A stretch of 64,000 nt of DNA from Stenogyne calaminthoides (GCA_037126765.1 JBBCBC010000033.1:11174085-11238084); one strand, 5' to 3'; counted from the first letter of the stretch, positions 22,190 to 34,234 are shown. A program made the numbers and translations. The notes: generated by a model not told the origin, from the sequence alone.

Positions 22190-22510
22190 GTGGGACTGGC
22201 CAATAAAGGAGGTGTACAAGCAACTATCTGGTACATAGATAGTGGATGCTCAAGGCACATGACTGGAAGTAAACATCTCCTCAATAATTACATTGAGAAA
22301 CTAGGCCTACGAGTTCTCTTTGGTGACGACAACTTTGGTTTTACCAGAGGAGTTGGAACCTTAGTGAATGATGATGTACAGGTTACAGGTGTTTCATACG
22401 TTGATGGCTTAAGGCAAAACCTGTTATCTGTATCACAGTTCTGCGACAATGGATTTAGTGTTGAGTTCTCGTCAGGTAGATGCACAATCAGAAATCGAGT
22501 CACTCAATAG
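22190..22510 (+). pseudogene. pol: Element C aspartic protease
   Basis: 106-codon frame with the active site WYIDSGCSRHMTG (D-S-G) at about 22231-22269, followed by GVGTLVNDDVQVTGVSYVDG and QNLLSVSQFCDNGFSVEF, the usual end of Copia protease. The stop at 22508 separates it from the GAG-pre-integrase domain in the next frame. The enzyme would cleave the Gag-Pol polyprotein in the particle. The 'start' is internal to a polyprotein, not a real initiation codon. Confidence 0.85.
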
Positions 22511-22513
22511 ATC

Positions 22514-23831
22514 TTGCTAAATGGATCCAGAAAAGGAACGATCTACACTGAAGATTGGGACAGTTGCCCAAAAAATGCATGCTTGATTGTTAAGAGTACC
22601 AAAAGCACCAGTTGTCTCTGGCACAAGAGAATGAGCCATCTAAACTTTAAAACTCTTAACAAGATAGCAAGGATGTCCTTGGTTGAAGGTCTCCCGAATG
22701 AAGTTTTCTCTAAGGATCAGACATGTACCGCATGTCAGAAGGGAAAGCAAGTCAAGGCTTCATTCAAAGGGATTCATTCTCCTCCATCCAGCAGAGTATT
22801 GCAACTGCTCCATATGGATTTGTTTGGACCAGTTACACCTCTTAGTTTCAGTGGACACAAATACACTCTGGTGGTTGTGGATGATTACTCCAAGTTCACC
22901 TGGGTGTATTCTTGTATAAGAAGAATGAAACTAAAACAAAGCTACCTGAACTTCTCAAGAAGATTCAGAATGAAAAGGGTCTCAGCATAGCGAAAATCAG
23001 ATCAGATAAAGGTACATAATTCTTGAACCAGTTTATATCTGATTTTTGCTCTGAGTTTGATATACAACATGAGACATCAGCTGCCCGAACACCACAACAA
23101 AATGGCATAGCAAAAAAGAGAAACAGAACACTTAAAGAAGCTGCACGCACCATGTTAGCTGAGCATGCAACACAAAACCGTTTCTGGGCAGAAGCAATCG
23201 ACACTGCATGTCATACGCAGAACAGATGTTCTCTGACTAAGATTCACTTCAAAACGCCCTATGAACTGTGGAAGGGCAGAAAACCTCGTGTTTCCTACTT
23301 TCACGTGTTCGGGTGCAAGTGTTTCATACACAACAATGGGAAGAGTCAGTTGAGAACCTTCGATGCCAAGTCAGATGAGGGTATATTCTTAGGATATTCC
23401 TCAACCAGCAAAGCCTTTAGGGTTTTCAACAAACGAATCCTAGTTGTGGAAGAAACACCTCATGTGGTCTTTGATGAGTCAACATCTGATCAGGAGAAAT
23501 CTGCCACAGAACAAGATGCACCTGATAGACCAGAATCACTGAAAATGGATCAGTTGAGGCTTAAAGAAAAGGATCCAAAATACGTCACTGTATACATTCC
23601 TAACTTTGACCTTGATGATTCACCAGGCCAGTCAGACCCTAAGGTACGTACAACTGTCAGTGAAGAAGTTGGTACAGCTAAGACAGTAACAACTGAACCA
23701 TCTGGTTCAGGAGGAACACCTGATGTTCCGACGGACAGACTTCAGCATATGATGAGTCCAACATCAGCTGAGATATGTCCATGCCAAGTGGATCCTACTG
23801 AAGTACCTCTCCCAGTCTTTAGTGATGAATT
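22514..23831 (+). pseudogene. pol: Element C integrase, catalytic Glu changed to Lys
   Basis: HHCC finger: LWHKRMSHLNFKTLNKI ... CTACQKGKQVKASFKG. The core starts with LHMDLFGPVTPLSFSGHKYT; a frameshift follows near 22915. The second block RSDKGT is followed by a stop in place of the Glu in GTEF. The third acidic residue, 35 residues after the second Asp, is Lys here (IAKKRN, codon at 23113-23115), where the inverted fragment at 17259 has Glu (VAERRN). C-terminal blocks NRFWAEAIDTACHTQNRCSL, FHVFGCKCFIHNNGK and EGIFLGYSSTSKAFRVFN are intact. The Ser/Pro/Asp-rich linker is cut at 23831 by element B. Confidence 0.88.
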
Positions 23832-25433
23832 TGTTAGTGTTAGTGTCCTAGAAACAATCCTTTATAAGAACATAATACTCAGATAATATTCAGTATTGGT
23901 TTAATATTATTATTTGTTTAATATTAAATATATGGCATTGCACTAATTAGAATATTATATTTGATTGTTTGCATCTATTCTTATCTGTGTTCCCTTGAGT
24001 CATTGCTGTCATTGAGTGTGTGAGAACTCAGATGACTTAAGCATGATTCTCAGATAGCCCCAATCGAGAATCATCAAGAATGGGATATTGATGATGCAAT
24101 GGAGATTGGTGTGCGATCTGCATCATACTCTTAGAGAGTGTAGTAAGATCTGACTTGCTACAAGATACTAGGTATCTCATGATGGATGCACAAATACCTT
24201 AGAGGGTATTAATATACCCATCCGAGAAACTGTTTGATGTAGTTCCACTATATGTGTCTATGGGTGTCTCGGTTAGTGGGAGTAATGCGATACTCATTTG
24301 ACTTGAGGTCAATACGCATTACATGTGTGGAGTGATGAACTTTGACCATGACCGATGCTTGCACCCTTCCATGGGTAGATATGGCTTGGATTGGGTTCAT
24401 CACGAAGTGCATGTGTGTGGTAGTTGAGCAAAGAAAATGATTCATTCCTCAAATTAGATTTAGAGAGAATACTCACCTTCTCATCATAATTGGATCAAAG
24501 TCATTGGCCAATGCACGTCAACTTGGACTTTGTGGCCAAGTGTGACATAAGTGATCAATTAGTGATTGGAGATAAAGTGATTAAGTTATTTGAATAGACA
24601 CTTCATCATGTTCAAGACTAATCGAGTATTCGTGAATGAAATGAGGAAATCGTAAAAGCCCACGTTACAGTTACATGTAGTTGCATGTTTCTCGCAACGT
24701 ACCTCATATATTGAGAATGTCTGATTTATTGACTAGGGTTCAATTAAGACTGTTAGTTTGACTAATCGCTCGGTATATGAGGGCCCATGGGTCACACAAC
24801 AAGTAGTTCCCTTTTACGGATTATAGTTGGTTGATTAAATGTTAAATTGGATTTAATATTTAATTTATGTAGAAGTAATTAATAATAGATTAATTTGAAA
24901 TTAATTATTATTAATATTTAATTAAATTGGATTTAATTAAATAAGAATTCCCATTAATTATATTTGGAATATAATTGTAGGATTTAATGTATATGAAAAT
25001 AAATCGTAGAGATTTTCATATAAGACATTTAAATTCGTAGAGATTTACATTTAAGGAATTAAATTAAAAGAAATTAATTTAATTTAGGGTTTTATTTTCC
25101 TAATTGGGCTAGCTTAAGATTTAAGTTGGGCCTCCCTATATATACAAGCTCTTGGTAATTCACAAACAACGTTACTTCATATTTTCTCCATAAGATCTAG
25201 AGTTTGGATTTTCTTAGCAAATCTGTCTCGGGATTCAACACTGGCAAATCCGTGCAAGTCCGTAATTGGGGATTATGTGGATACCGTAGTAGTAGAAAAT
25301 CGCTCTCGAGTTCTTTATAAGATTTCTCGTTATGATTATTGTAATCTGTATGCAATTAAATGTTCGTTGTTGGTGAACTTTAATTTCCGCTGCGCATGTG
25401 ATTACGTGTTTTACGTGCCTCTATTTTCCAACA
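23832..25433 (+). repeat. 5' LTR of element B
   Basis: 1,602 bp, TGTTAGTGTTAGTGTCC...TATTTTCCAACA, matching the LTR at 15653-17258 throughout. TATA-like CCTATATATACAAGC at about 25134-25148. It is followed by the primer site after one base. Confidence 0.93.
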
Positions 25434-25434
25434 G

Positions 25435-25446
25435 TGGTATCAGAGC
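25435..25446 (+). promoter_or_regulatory. Primer binding site of element B (tRNA-iMet type)
   Basis: TGGTATCAGAGC immediately downstream of the LTR end, the plant initiator-tRNA primer complement. Confidence 0.9.
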
Positions 25447-27196
25447 CCCAGGCTCTTGTTTAATTGCATTAAAATCTGATTTTTAAATTATTATTTTTTT
25501 TAAAAAAAAATCAGTGGGTCACGGTTTATTATCAACCGCACTTTTTTTTTTTTTTTTCCCGTTTGCTTGTCCCCTTCTTCCGCAAGAAGACCATGAATTA
25601 GGGTTTCCCGCTTTTCCCCATGCCCGATTTGATTCCGCGTTTTAGACCTCGTGAAAGCGGCTCTTGCATCGGCGGTTCCCAAACGCAATTCGACTCCCGA
25701 ACGCTCGATCCCGTCTTGGGCGTTGATCTTCTCGTAATTAATGGCGAATGCGTGATTCTCTCGATTTATATTGGTCTCTTGAGCGGCGTTAAGACTTAAC
25801 TGCGTGCGACTCAATGCGTTTCAAGGTAGCGCGTCCGGTCCGGGAAAATTCGGTGGTGATCGCCCGCCCGACTCATTGCTTCTTGCTCGTCGTCGGTTTG
25901 AACGAACCCGATCGACCAAAGTGTCTTTGTACCCTCCCCATTTAAACATCGATGTTTGCCGCCACGCTAGGCGTGGCATTGGCGACCCGCCCAATTCTTG
26001 GCGAACCATAGTATCGCCTAAATCACTCTGAGGTCTCCGTTTGGGACTAAAAGCGCTGATTGTTTTGGTTCCTTGGTTGGATTGAATGGATGAATTAATT
26101 TGATTAATTATGATGCGATTTTGATTCTGAAATTGGGTTAATTTGGTGTTTGGACTTCGAATTGGATTCACTTTGGTTGGGTGATGATGTAGGAGGGCTG
26201 TTTTGCAAATTCATTTTGAGACAGGCCCTCCCGTGCAAATTTTAGAAATTGCACCTGAGCCCCCAAGATTAAAATAAATAAAAATTAAATTTTGGAATTT
26301 TATCGATATAATTAAAGATTAAAATTTCGGTTGGACCGAGACGATTAATTGGATTAATCAATTTTAATAATCATAAAATGAATCTTTAATGTATTTTAAA
26401 TTCATTTTTAAAAGGATTTATTAAAACCCACTGTTAACTTATTTAATCGTTTTTTAAATTAGTTAATGTTTAAGTCCGCATTATAATGGTTTGGGTAGAC
26501 GGCGCCCAATAAGTGTCGGACCGTGTTAAATGCTTGGGTAGACGGCGCCCAATTATTTTTTAGTCTGTGTATATCATGTTTGGGTAGGCGGCGCCCGTAA
26601 TAGCTCAAATATGACTTAGACTTCATGGATCTCGATTAAACAATTAATATCCCGCCTTTTAAAACGTTCCTCACTAAAATATGGTTTTCTTATTAACTTG
26701 ATAAGATGTCTTCCATAGAAATTAAAAGTAAACCGGAGATTTTGTTCCAATGAGTACTTAAAGACCCTCGTCTTTTGCTAGGATCTACATCTAACAGGAC
26801 TTTTATAGGGACATGAAAATATCGCCGCTTGATGGTTGTAAACCAACTTAACTTTGTTTCGCTAGCCCTCGCGGGGAACAAAGGGTAAGTGACATCAGTC
26901 GAACTAGGTTTGACAAACTAGGAGTTGCAATCTGGCAATTGGTTTGGAGACCTACCAGTTATGTTGTCATAATGATCAGCCCTCGCTGGGATTATGATAG
27001 TAGTAATGTGGATCCTAGTCCGTTATGATTTATATTAGATATAAATTTGTACTTTTCCGATGAGGTCGTTATGTATGTGAAAATAATGGAGACAAAATAA
27101 ATTGAAAGGCCATGTTTATTTTGATTGCTGAATATTGATCATAGGAATTATGTGTTTTAGTTCCCGTTTTATTTTATTTCTCTAGGATTATTGAAA
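25447..27196 (+). other. Leader of element B
   Basis: About 1.75 kb between primer site and gag ATG without a convincing gene; the small ORFs on both strands near 25500-26170 look fortuitous. It includes a poly-T run at about 25541-25557, a CpG-rich stretch at 25560-26040 and three stem-loop-like repeats at 26491-26597. Long untranslated leaders are normal in Copia elements and often hold packaging signals. Confidence 0.6.
26491..26597 (+). repeat. Three spaced hairpin motifs in the element B leader
   Basis: TTGGGTAGACGGCGCCCAAT occurs at 26491-26510 and 26534-26553, with a variant (TTGGGTAGGCGGCGCCCGT) at about 26580-26598. Each has complementary ends TTGGG/CCCAA, so a short RNA stem-loop is possible. 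Spacing is 43-46 bp. A packaging or dimerisation role is a guess. Confidence 0.75.
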
Positions 27197-27383
27197 TGAA
27201 TAACTTGTCATTGAGAAGCGTTTTGGAAACGAACAAGTTGGCTGGGCCAAACTTTCTCGACTGGCACTGAAACGTTCGTTTGGTGTTCAGGCAAGAGAAG
27301 ATTGAGTACGTATTAGACAAGCCAATCCCTGCTACCCCTGAGGCTGGCACCGAAGAGGCTGAAGCGTTCGACGATAAAGTGAT
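27197..27383 (+). pseudogene. gag: Element B Gag start, truncated
   Basis: ATG at 27197 begins MNNLSLRSVLETNKLAG then NFLDWH, a stop, and VRLVFRQEKIEYVLDKPIPA, the characteristic N-terminus of a Copia Gag. After ~60 codons it runs directly into LTR sequence at a GATAAAGTGATTAAG stretch that also occurs inside the LTR, so the deletion used microhomology. Confidence 0.88.
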
Positions 27384-28273
27384 TAAGTGATCAATTAGTG
27401 ATTGGAGATAAAGTGATTAAGTTATTTGAATAGACACTTCATCATGTTCAAGACTAATCGAGTATTCGTGAATGAAAGGGGAAAATTGTAATAGCCCACG
27501 TTACAGTTACAGGTAGTTGCATGTTTCTCGCAACATACCTCATATATTGAGAATGTCTGATTTATTGACTAGGGTTCAATTAAGACCGTTAGTTTGACTA
27601 ATCGCTCGGTATATGAGGGCATATGGGTCACACAACAAGTAGTTCCCTTTTACGGATTATAGTTGGTTGATTAAATGTTAAATTGGATTTAATATTTAAT
27701 TTATGGAGAAGTAATTAATAATAGATTAATTTGAAATTAATTATTATTAATATATAATTAAATTAGATTTAATTAAATAAGAATTTCCAATAATTATATT
27801 TGGAATATAATTGTAGGATTTAATGTATATGGAAATAAATCGTAGAGATTTTCATATAAGGCATTTAAATCCGTAGAGATTTATATTTAGGGAATTAAAT
27901 TAAAAGGAATTAATTTAATTTAAGATTAGGGTTTTATTTCCTTAATTGGGCAAGCTTAAGATTTAAGCTGGGCCTCCCTATATGTACAAGCTCTTGGGTA
28001 TTCACAAACAACTTTACTTCATATTTTCTCCATAAGATCTAGAGTTTGGATTTTCCTAGCAAATTTATCTCGGGATTCAACGCTGGCAAATCCGTGCAAG
28101 TCCGTAATTGGGGATTACGTGGATATCGTTGTAGAGAAATCTGCTCTCGATTTACTGTAAGATTTATCGTTATGATTATTGTAATCTGTATGCAATTAAT
28201 TATTCGTTGTTGGTGAACTTTAATTTTCGCTGCGCATGTGATTACGTGTTTTACGTGCCTCTAAAAACCAACA
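27384..28273 (+). repeat. 3' LTR of element B, 5'-truncated
   Basis: Matches the second half of the family B LTR from 'taagtgatcaattagtgatt' to the end, here CTAAAAACCAACA (TTTT changed to AAAA in the last bases). TATA-like CCTATATGTACAAGC near 27976. The first ~700 bp of the LTR are missing. It is followed by the C element coding sequence. Confidence 0.92.
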
Positions 28274-30018
28274 GAATATTTATCAGAAGAGGATGATGTT
28301 CTCCAAACTAATGATAATCAAGAAAGAAAGACCTGGATAACCAGTCATCCAACTGACCTGATCATCGGAGAACCATCTGATAGAGTCAAAACTAGACATC
28401 AGATTGGTGAAAGTGCAATGTATTGTTGTTATCTGTCTTTGAAGGAACTACTCACAGTTGAAGAAGCTCTTCAAGATGCAAGCTGGATTCTAGCCATGCA
28501 AGAAGAACTAGAGCAGTTTGAGAGAAATCAAGTTTGGGAACTTGTAGACAGACCAACTCATCAAGATGTGATTGGTACTAAGTGGGTCTTCAAGAACAAG
28601 AAGGATGAGCACAATGTGATAACCAGAAATAAGGCAAGACTTGTTGCTAAGGGATATTCACAATCAAAAGGAATTGATTATGATTAAACCTTTGCACCAG
28701 TCGCTCGCCTTGAAGCCATTCGGCTGTTTCTGGCTTATGCTGCTCACAGGGGATTTACTGTGTTTCAGATGGACGTAAAAAGCGCATTCTTAAATGGAAT
28801 ACTGATTGAAGAGGTTTATGTTGAACAACCTCCAGGTTTTGAAATAAACAATCAGGTATACCGTTTAAAGAAGGCTCTTTATGGCCTGAAACAGGCTCCT
28901 AGAGCTTGGTATGATACACTGTCCCAGTTCTTGGAAGAAAATGGTTTCACTAAAGGACTGATTGATAGGACCTTGTTCATAATAGAAGATGGAGATGATA
29001 TTCTGATGGTTCAGATCTATGTGGACGATATTATCCTCGGATCTCCCAACAAGAACTTATGTGATAAGTTCAGTAAACTGATGCAAGGGAAATTCGAGAT
29101 GTTCATGATGGGTCAGATGAACTACTTTGTAGGTCTTCAAGTCAAGCAGGCTCATACTGGGATCTTTATCTGTCAGGCAAAGTATACAAGAAATATACTA
29201 GCTAAGTATGGAATCCAGAATTGCAAAGCTGCAAAGATTCCAATAATGACTGCCTTCAAGATGGATCCAGATGAGAGTGGTCAGAAAACTAATCAGAAGG
29301 AGTATATGGCTTTGATTGGATCATTACTATACATGACTGCCAGTAGACCAGATATAACCTTTGCAGTAGGTGTATGTGTCAGATTTCAGGTAAATCCTAA
29401 GCAGAGCCACCTAATAGCAGCTAAGCAGATTCTTAAGTATCTGAAGGGAACTGTGAACCTCGGTTTATGGTACCCTGCAGATGATAATCTAGAGCTTACT
29501 GGGTACTCTGATTCTGATTATGGAGGTTGCAGGATAGACAGAAAATCAACCTCAGGTACATGTCAGTTTCCGGGAAGTAAAATGATCTCTTGATTTTCAA
29601 AGAAGCAAACATTTGTTGCCACATCTACTACTGAAGAAGAATATATGGCCGTAGGAAGCTGTTGCTCCCAACTGCTCTGGCTTTGTCAGCAGCTGAGGGA
29701 TTATAACATTGTAGCTACGAATGTGCCTATCTTCTGTGACAGTAATAGTGCAATTGCAATAACACAGAACTCTGTTCTGCATACAGGATGCAAGCATGTG
29801 GACATCAAACATCATTTTATCAGAGATCATGTGAAAAGAAGAACATCAGAATGGAAAAGATCCATACTAATAAGCAGAAAGCTGATATTCTAACCAAGCC
29901 TTTAGTTAAAGTCAAATTCAGAGAACTATGTAATGAGCTAGGGCTTCTGGATCTTGGAGAAGATGCACCAGAATACTTCGGTGGCTTAATCTTCAATACC
30001 AGTTGGTTACGTGCCTGA
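28274..30018 (+). pseudogene. pol: Element C reverse transcriptase and RNase H, broken
   Basis: Resumes after element B with the linker (EYLSEEDDVLQTND), then RT: VWELVDRPTHQDVIGTKWVF, KARLVAKGYSQSKGIDYD, a stop at 28685, QMDVKSAFLNGILIEEVYVE, GLKQAPRAWYDTLSQFLEEN and catalytic YVDDIILGSPN (about 29020). RNase H: LTGYSDSDYGGCRIDRKSTS, a stop at 29591, TTEEEYMAVGSCCSQLLWLC, IFCDSNSAIAITQNSV and HVDIKHHFIRDHV. A frameshift near 29840 moves the tail (ADILTKPLVKVKFRELCNEL) to another frame ending at the stop at 30016. Only three small lesions break an otherwise well-kept pol. Confidence 0.9.
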
Positions 30019-30784
30019 CCAGATGAGACGGTCAGTTGAAGAAGAAACTTCAACTGATCAGATTGGATCAGTTGGGAACTGATCAGAAGGAATAACAGTT
30101 GAAGGGGGAACTTCAACTGATAGGTGAGATCAGTAGGAAACTGATCTGATGGAAGGATTTTTGGGAAATAACTAAGGATTAGAGGGTAAATTAAGATCAA
30201 CACATCAGAAATCAGAAAGGGGTAATAGGAATCTATACTTGTGGTAATTGACTGATTACAGATACATATTCTTGATTCCCTGCTATTTTCTGTTTTCATT
30301 TATGTGTTGCTTGCATATATTAAAATATAAATGACGTCGTACTGACTTTTCATTAAATGCGCATGCGAGGCTCATGTATTAAATGCATTAATTACGTTTT
30401 TTTAAATCCAAAAGTTGTGGTCTACATTTTACTTGACCGCACAATTTCCACTTTTAAAAATCGCCTCATTTCCACCGTTGATTAAGATTAGACGTCGTTT
30501 TGGTTCCCGGATTCGAAAAATGATTATGTTTTCCCTCTTGTTTAAAACCCCGAAACTTCCTAACACTTCATCACTTTCATGATTTACTCTGCAACTTTCT
30601 ATCTAAAAAACATCTGCAAACATTCTCGCATTCATTCAAAAACAATTCACCAAAAATCCTTTCAAAATCATCTGATTATTGAACCTGGTAATTGTTTTAG
30701 GGTTTATATTTCATTTTATATGATTAAGACTGTGTGCACATTTTCACTTATTTTATCCAAATCTAATATCAATTTTTCGCAGAA
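30019..30784 (+). other. Spacer of element C before the extra ORF; promoter/5'-UTR-like
   Basis: 30019-30150 has repeats of 'aactgatcag'/'cttcaactgat'. From ~30300 the sequence changes and resembles a plant 5' untranslated region: 'ctg|gtaattgttttaggg' at about 30688 looks like a 5' splice site and 'caatttttcgcag' ending at 30782 like a 3' splice site, leaving the ATG at 30785 two bases into the next exon. No clear TATA box is seen. The intron of about 94 bp is inferred, not proven. Confidence 0.45.
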
Positions 30785-33700
30785 ATGACACCAAAAGCAA
30801 AACAAATTGTAGAGACTGCACATTCTTCGTCACAAGCTACACCGGAACCCAAGGATCTAATCTTTCGGAACTTCGCTGACGAAGTAATTGAGGAACATTG
30901 CGTCGACTTCCGAACAACTACAGATCTCGAATCTATGGAGATTTTGAAGCTTTTGAAAGATTGTGGTCTTAAAACTTATTGTTCAGCTAGTGCTGATTCA
31001 ATAATTTTGGATAGTTCTCTCTAATTTCTTTACAATTTGAGAGACCATGAGGGTGTGTTGTTCTCGGAGGTATAAGGCGAACATCTGGAGATTATCGATG
31101 AAGATCTCCACAGGATTTTACGACTTCCGGCACAGGTAGATGGAATTAAGCCCGATTTATACCGTGCCGAAGAGGACAACGCAATCATTAAGAACCTTCT
31201 TCGTCCTACTGATTCCCATCACACTAAGGGTTTCAAGAAACCGATGCTTAAACGCAAATACCGCATTCTATTTGATATAGTGCAGAAGGTAATTGCTGGT
31301 ATAACCTACAGGTTGTATACGGTTACACAAGAAAAGGCTCGAATCATGTCAGCCATTATTGATAAGGTCAACATCAATTGGCTCGAATTTCTGAAGAGAA
31401 TGTTGCTGGAGGAGTCAGCAAAGTTTGTGGAAGAAGGAGGCAAGATTGTCCTTACTGTAAATATCACAATGCTGCACAAGGTTTCCTTGATTCTGATCGA
31501 CATGATGAAGGATCGAGAATGGAGTGAGGATGAGATGATCCCGTATGTTCTTGCTTACAAGAAAATGCTGCTCAATGACAAGCCAATTCCTGGTCTTGCT
31601 GATGATGATGACGAGATTGCTATTAAACTAGCCACGGAAGTCAGGAAGAAGGGAACAACAGGCTAGAAGAGGAAGGTTGTTGCTCGTAAGCCAGAGAAAG
31701 GGATCATACTGAAGGAACCAACTCAACCAGCTGCGAAAAGGACGAAGTCTGCACCAATTGCTCCGATTGCTGGTAAAGGGAAGAAGAGAGAATTGAAACT
31801 GGTGGATGAGACGTCTGATTCAGACGATGATATTCCACTCAGCATATTGCCCCTGAGAGGACCTGGTCAAGCTTCGAAGGCTACTCCTCATGCTCCTGCT
31901 CAAACTGAGGCACGACAAACGGTTGTTCCAGTTTCAACTGATAAACCACCTTCTCATGAATCTGCTCATCCTGCCATCTCTGATCCTGATCCATTAACTG
32001 TGGTACCATTGTCTCCATCATCTTCTGCTGAACCATCTCCTGAACCAGAACCAGAAATCCTTTCGTTCACCGAAAAGATCATCCGAAGAAGATTAGAAGA
32101 TGATTGAAGACAAATACCCAGAACTATCTATTAAACCCGATGCCAGATCTGCAGTTTTGGATGTGCTCACCTGGAGGGACATCCGCTTGAAGAAGTTTGA
32201 AGATTTTGTCACTGTTCTCGAACAGAAAGGTGGTATTCGTCCCTTTCTGAATTATGAGTTGCAGATGAGGAAGCTGGCTGGAGTTGAGACTGCTCCCGAT
32301 CTTTTATCTGATGATGTTGTTGCTGGTCTTATCACAATACAATTGGGGATGCCAGACACCCCACTGCACCGAGAGCTTACACACAAGATGGTCAAATACA
32401 GTCGGACCATGCAGCAGATGAAGATGGTTGATGAGGAGATCAGTTCCGGCGGACCAATTCTGATTGAAGAACTCTTTGAACAAATGGTTGATACTGAACA
32501 GACGGCTAAAGAGATGAGGACTATTGAAGAGCCTGAGGAATCAGAGGAAGTTGCCGATGAAGCTGATGCGGGAGATGCGGCAAAGTCCTCGTCAGCCGAG
32601 GCACAATCAGCCGAGCATGTCATTGATATGCCTGCTGGAGGGAGTCAAGCTGAGGAAATGGAGGTCGAAGGCCCCTCGACATCAGTAGATCAGGTTATGC
32701 AGATTCTCCAAACTTCTCCATCATTTGAAGAGAATCTTATGAAGTATATCAAGAACACATTCCGTGCGAACATCGCGACTATGTTCAGGGATGATGTTAG
32801 CTTCTTTGTCCCGAAGCAGATCAAGACCGCAATCACAACCAAAAGAGAATGTGTATCCTCTCACTGCATGCGTATAAGTGAAGAGCTGAGGGATACTACT
32901 GCGGACAAGATGTTGGAAATGACTCAGCAGATGGCCAAGATTGAAGAGAGCAGAAATCAACAGTTTACTCTGATGATGAATGAACAAATGGCTAAGATTA
33001 CCAAACTGCAAGATGAGCTGAATGCTGCAACCACGAGGGTAAACTCTTCTGCTGATAAACTTGATGGACTGTTCGACAAGGTCAGCTCTATCGTGGATAA
33101 AGCTCAAGAATCTATGATGGCAGTTGTTGAACATGCTCAACCCTATCCTAGTATTGAGTCTCCTGTCCTCAAGAACTTACAACAAGATCTTACTACGAAG
33201 ATTGGCAACCTCAGTTCTGAGCTGAAAGCTCTTTTTGAGGAAACCAAAAAGAGGGAAGAGGAGAAGGATGCTGAGGTTCAGGGTAGGCTGAATCAAGTAG
33301 AAAATTTTGTAGCTGGCATACAAATCACTCTTGAGAAGAAACGTTTGAAGAAAGATGCTCAGAAAGCTGCAGAATTGGAACAAGCAGAAGTCACTTCTTC
33401 TTCTACTGAGTCAGAAGAACATGCCAAGAAGGGCAATAAACCAGCCGCTCCAAGGAAAAAGACATCAGAATTGCTAGTAAAAAAGAAAGCTGAGGAGCAG
33501 AAAAAGGCAGATTCAGAAAGACAACAAAGGCTAGAAGAAGAAGCACGGTTAGATAAATCCTACAAGCAGAAAGAAGAAGAAAGGACTTGTTGCTGGAGGA
33601 GGTGAAGGCTCGCACTTCGTTGAGCCTATTCTAGATGCTGATGTGGAGTTGATTATACGGCCTGATAAGAACATGGTCAAACAATGGAAGCTGATCAAAG

Positions 33701-34031
33701 GCGAATGGTACATATCAGTATACATAAATCAAGTTATTCCAACAATGAAGACAAGAATGAGATATTCAGAGACTGGTTGAGTAACAAACACCCTTTTTTC
33801 TATGACAATGTGATGAGAGAAGCGAAGAAGCTGAGCTGCACACCAGTTGCACCAGATATTGAAGTCATGGATTACAAGAAGACTCCAGATGGAAAACTGG
33901 ACAAGATTGCCTTTAATGCAACTCTCAACAAATGCCTAACTCAAGACGACATTATTGATGAAAGCAAGGCTGCAGAAATCAAGGCAAGGCTTTTCGACTT
34001 GTGTGTTGTTCCCTTGGAAGAAAGATATTGA
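30785..34031 (+). pseudogene. Extra ORF of element C after RNase H (env-position ORF), broken
   Basis: About 1,080 codons in total. Frame 0 runs 30785-32107 with stops near 31022, 31070 and 31664; a +1 shift near 32095 gives a clean 501-codon frame to 33605; at least two further shifts lead to the last frame (33684-34031). N-terminal third: LKRKYRILFDIVQKVIAGIT and KVNINWLEFLKRMLLEE resemble the 'putative plant transposon protein' type domain seen in plant retroelement ORFs (by eye only). The middle is Pro/Ser-rich and acidic; the C-terminal half is a long coiled coil (MLEMTQQMAKIEESRNQQFT, EKKRLKKDAQKAAELEQAEV). No signal peptide or clear membrane segment, so the env-like label is positional only. 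Confidence 0.7.
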
Positions 34032-34215
34032 AGTATTCAGAAGACTAGATCAGATTAGGATATTTTCATTATGTACTTGTACTGCTACATCTTATTAATG
34101 AAATATTCTATTTTTATGATCTTAAGACAAACTCTCATTGTCTTCTGATTTACTGTCTCTTTTACTTGATTGTTTAACTTATGTTCAGCATCCTTTCTGA
34201 TTAATGTTTTGGTTC

Positions 34216-34234
34216 CATCAAAAAAAGGGGAAAT
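34216..34234 (+). promoter_or_regulatory. Polypurine tract of element C
   Basis: 'atcaaaaaaaggggaaat' immediately before the 3' LTR at 34235 is the plus-strand primer for cDNA synthesis. The same tract precedes the LTR at 18024. Confidence 0.85.

Larger units (their letters stand above)
23832..28273 (+). mobile_element. Element B: deletion derivative of the A/B Copia family, nested in C
   Basis: Complete 5' LTR (23832-25433), primer site, ~1.76-kb leader and the start of gag (27197-27383), then a jump into the middle of the 3' LTR (27384-28273). Pol and the rest of gag are absent. Flanks are GAATT (23827-23831) and GAATA (28274-28278), a 5-bp target duplication with one mismatch, and the coding sequence of C continues across. 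It is non-autonomous, and the missing first half of the 3' LTR means the deletion happened after insertion or during faulty reverse transcription. Confidence 0.9.

Noticed and set aside
30785..34031. Calling the extra ORF of element C an envelope gene
   Set aside because: Position fits, but no signal peptide, clear transmembrane segment or fusion motif was visible; it is mostly coiled coil.
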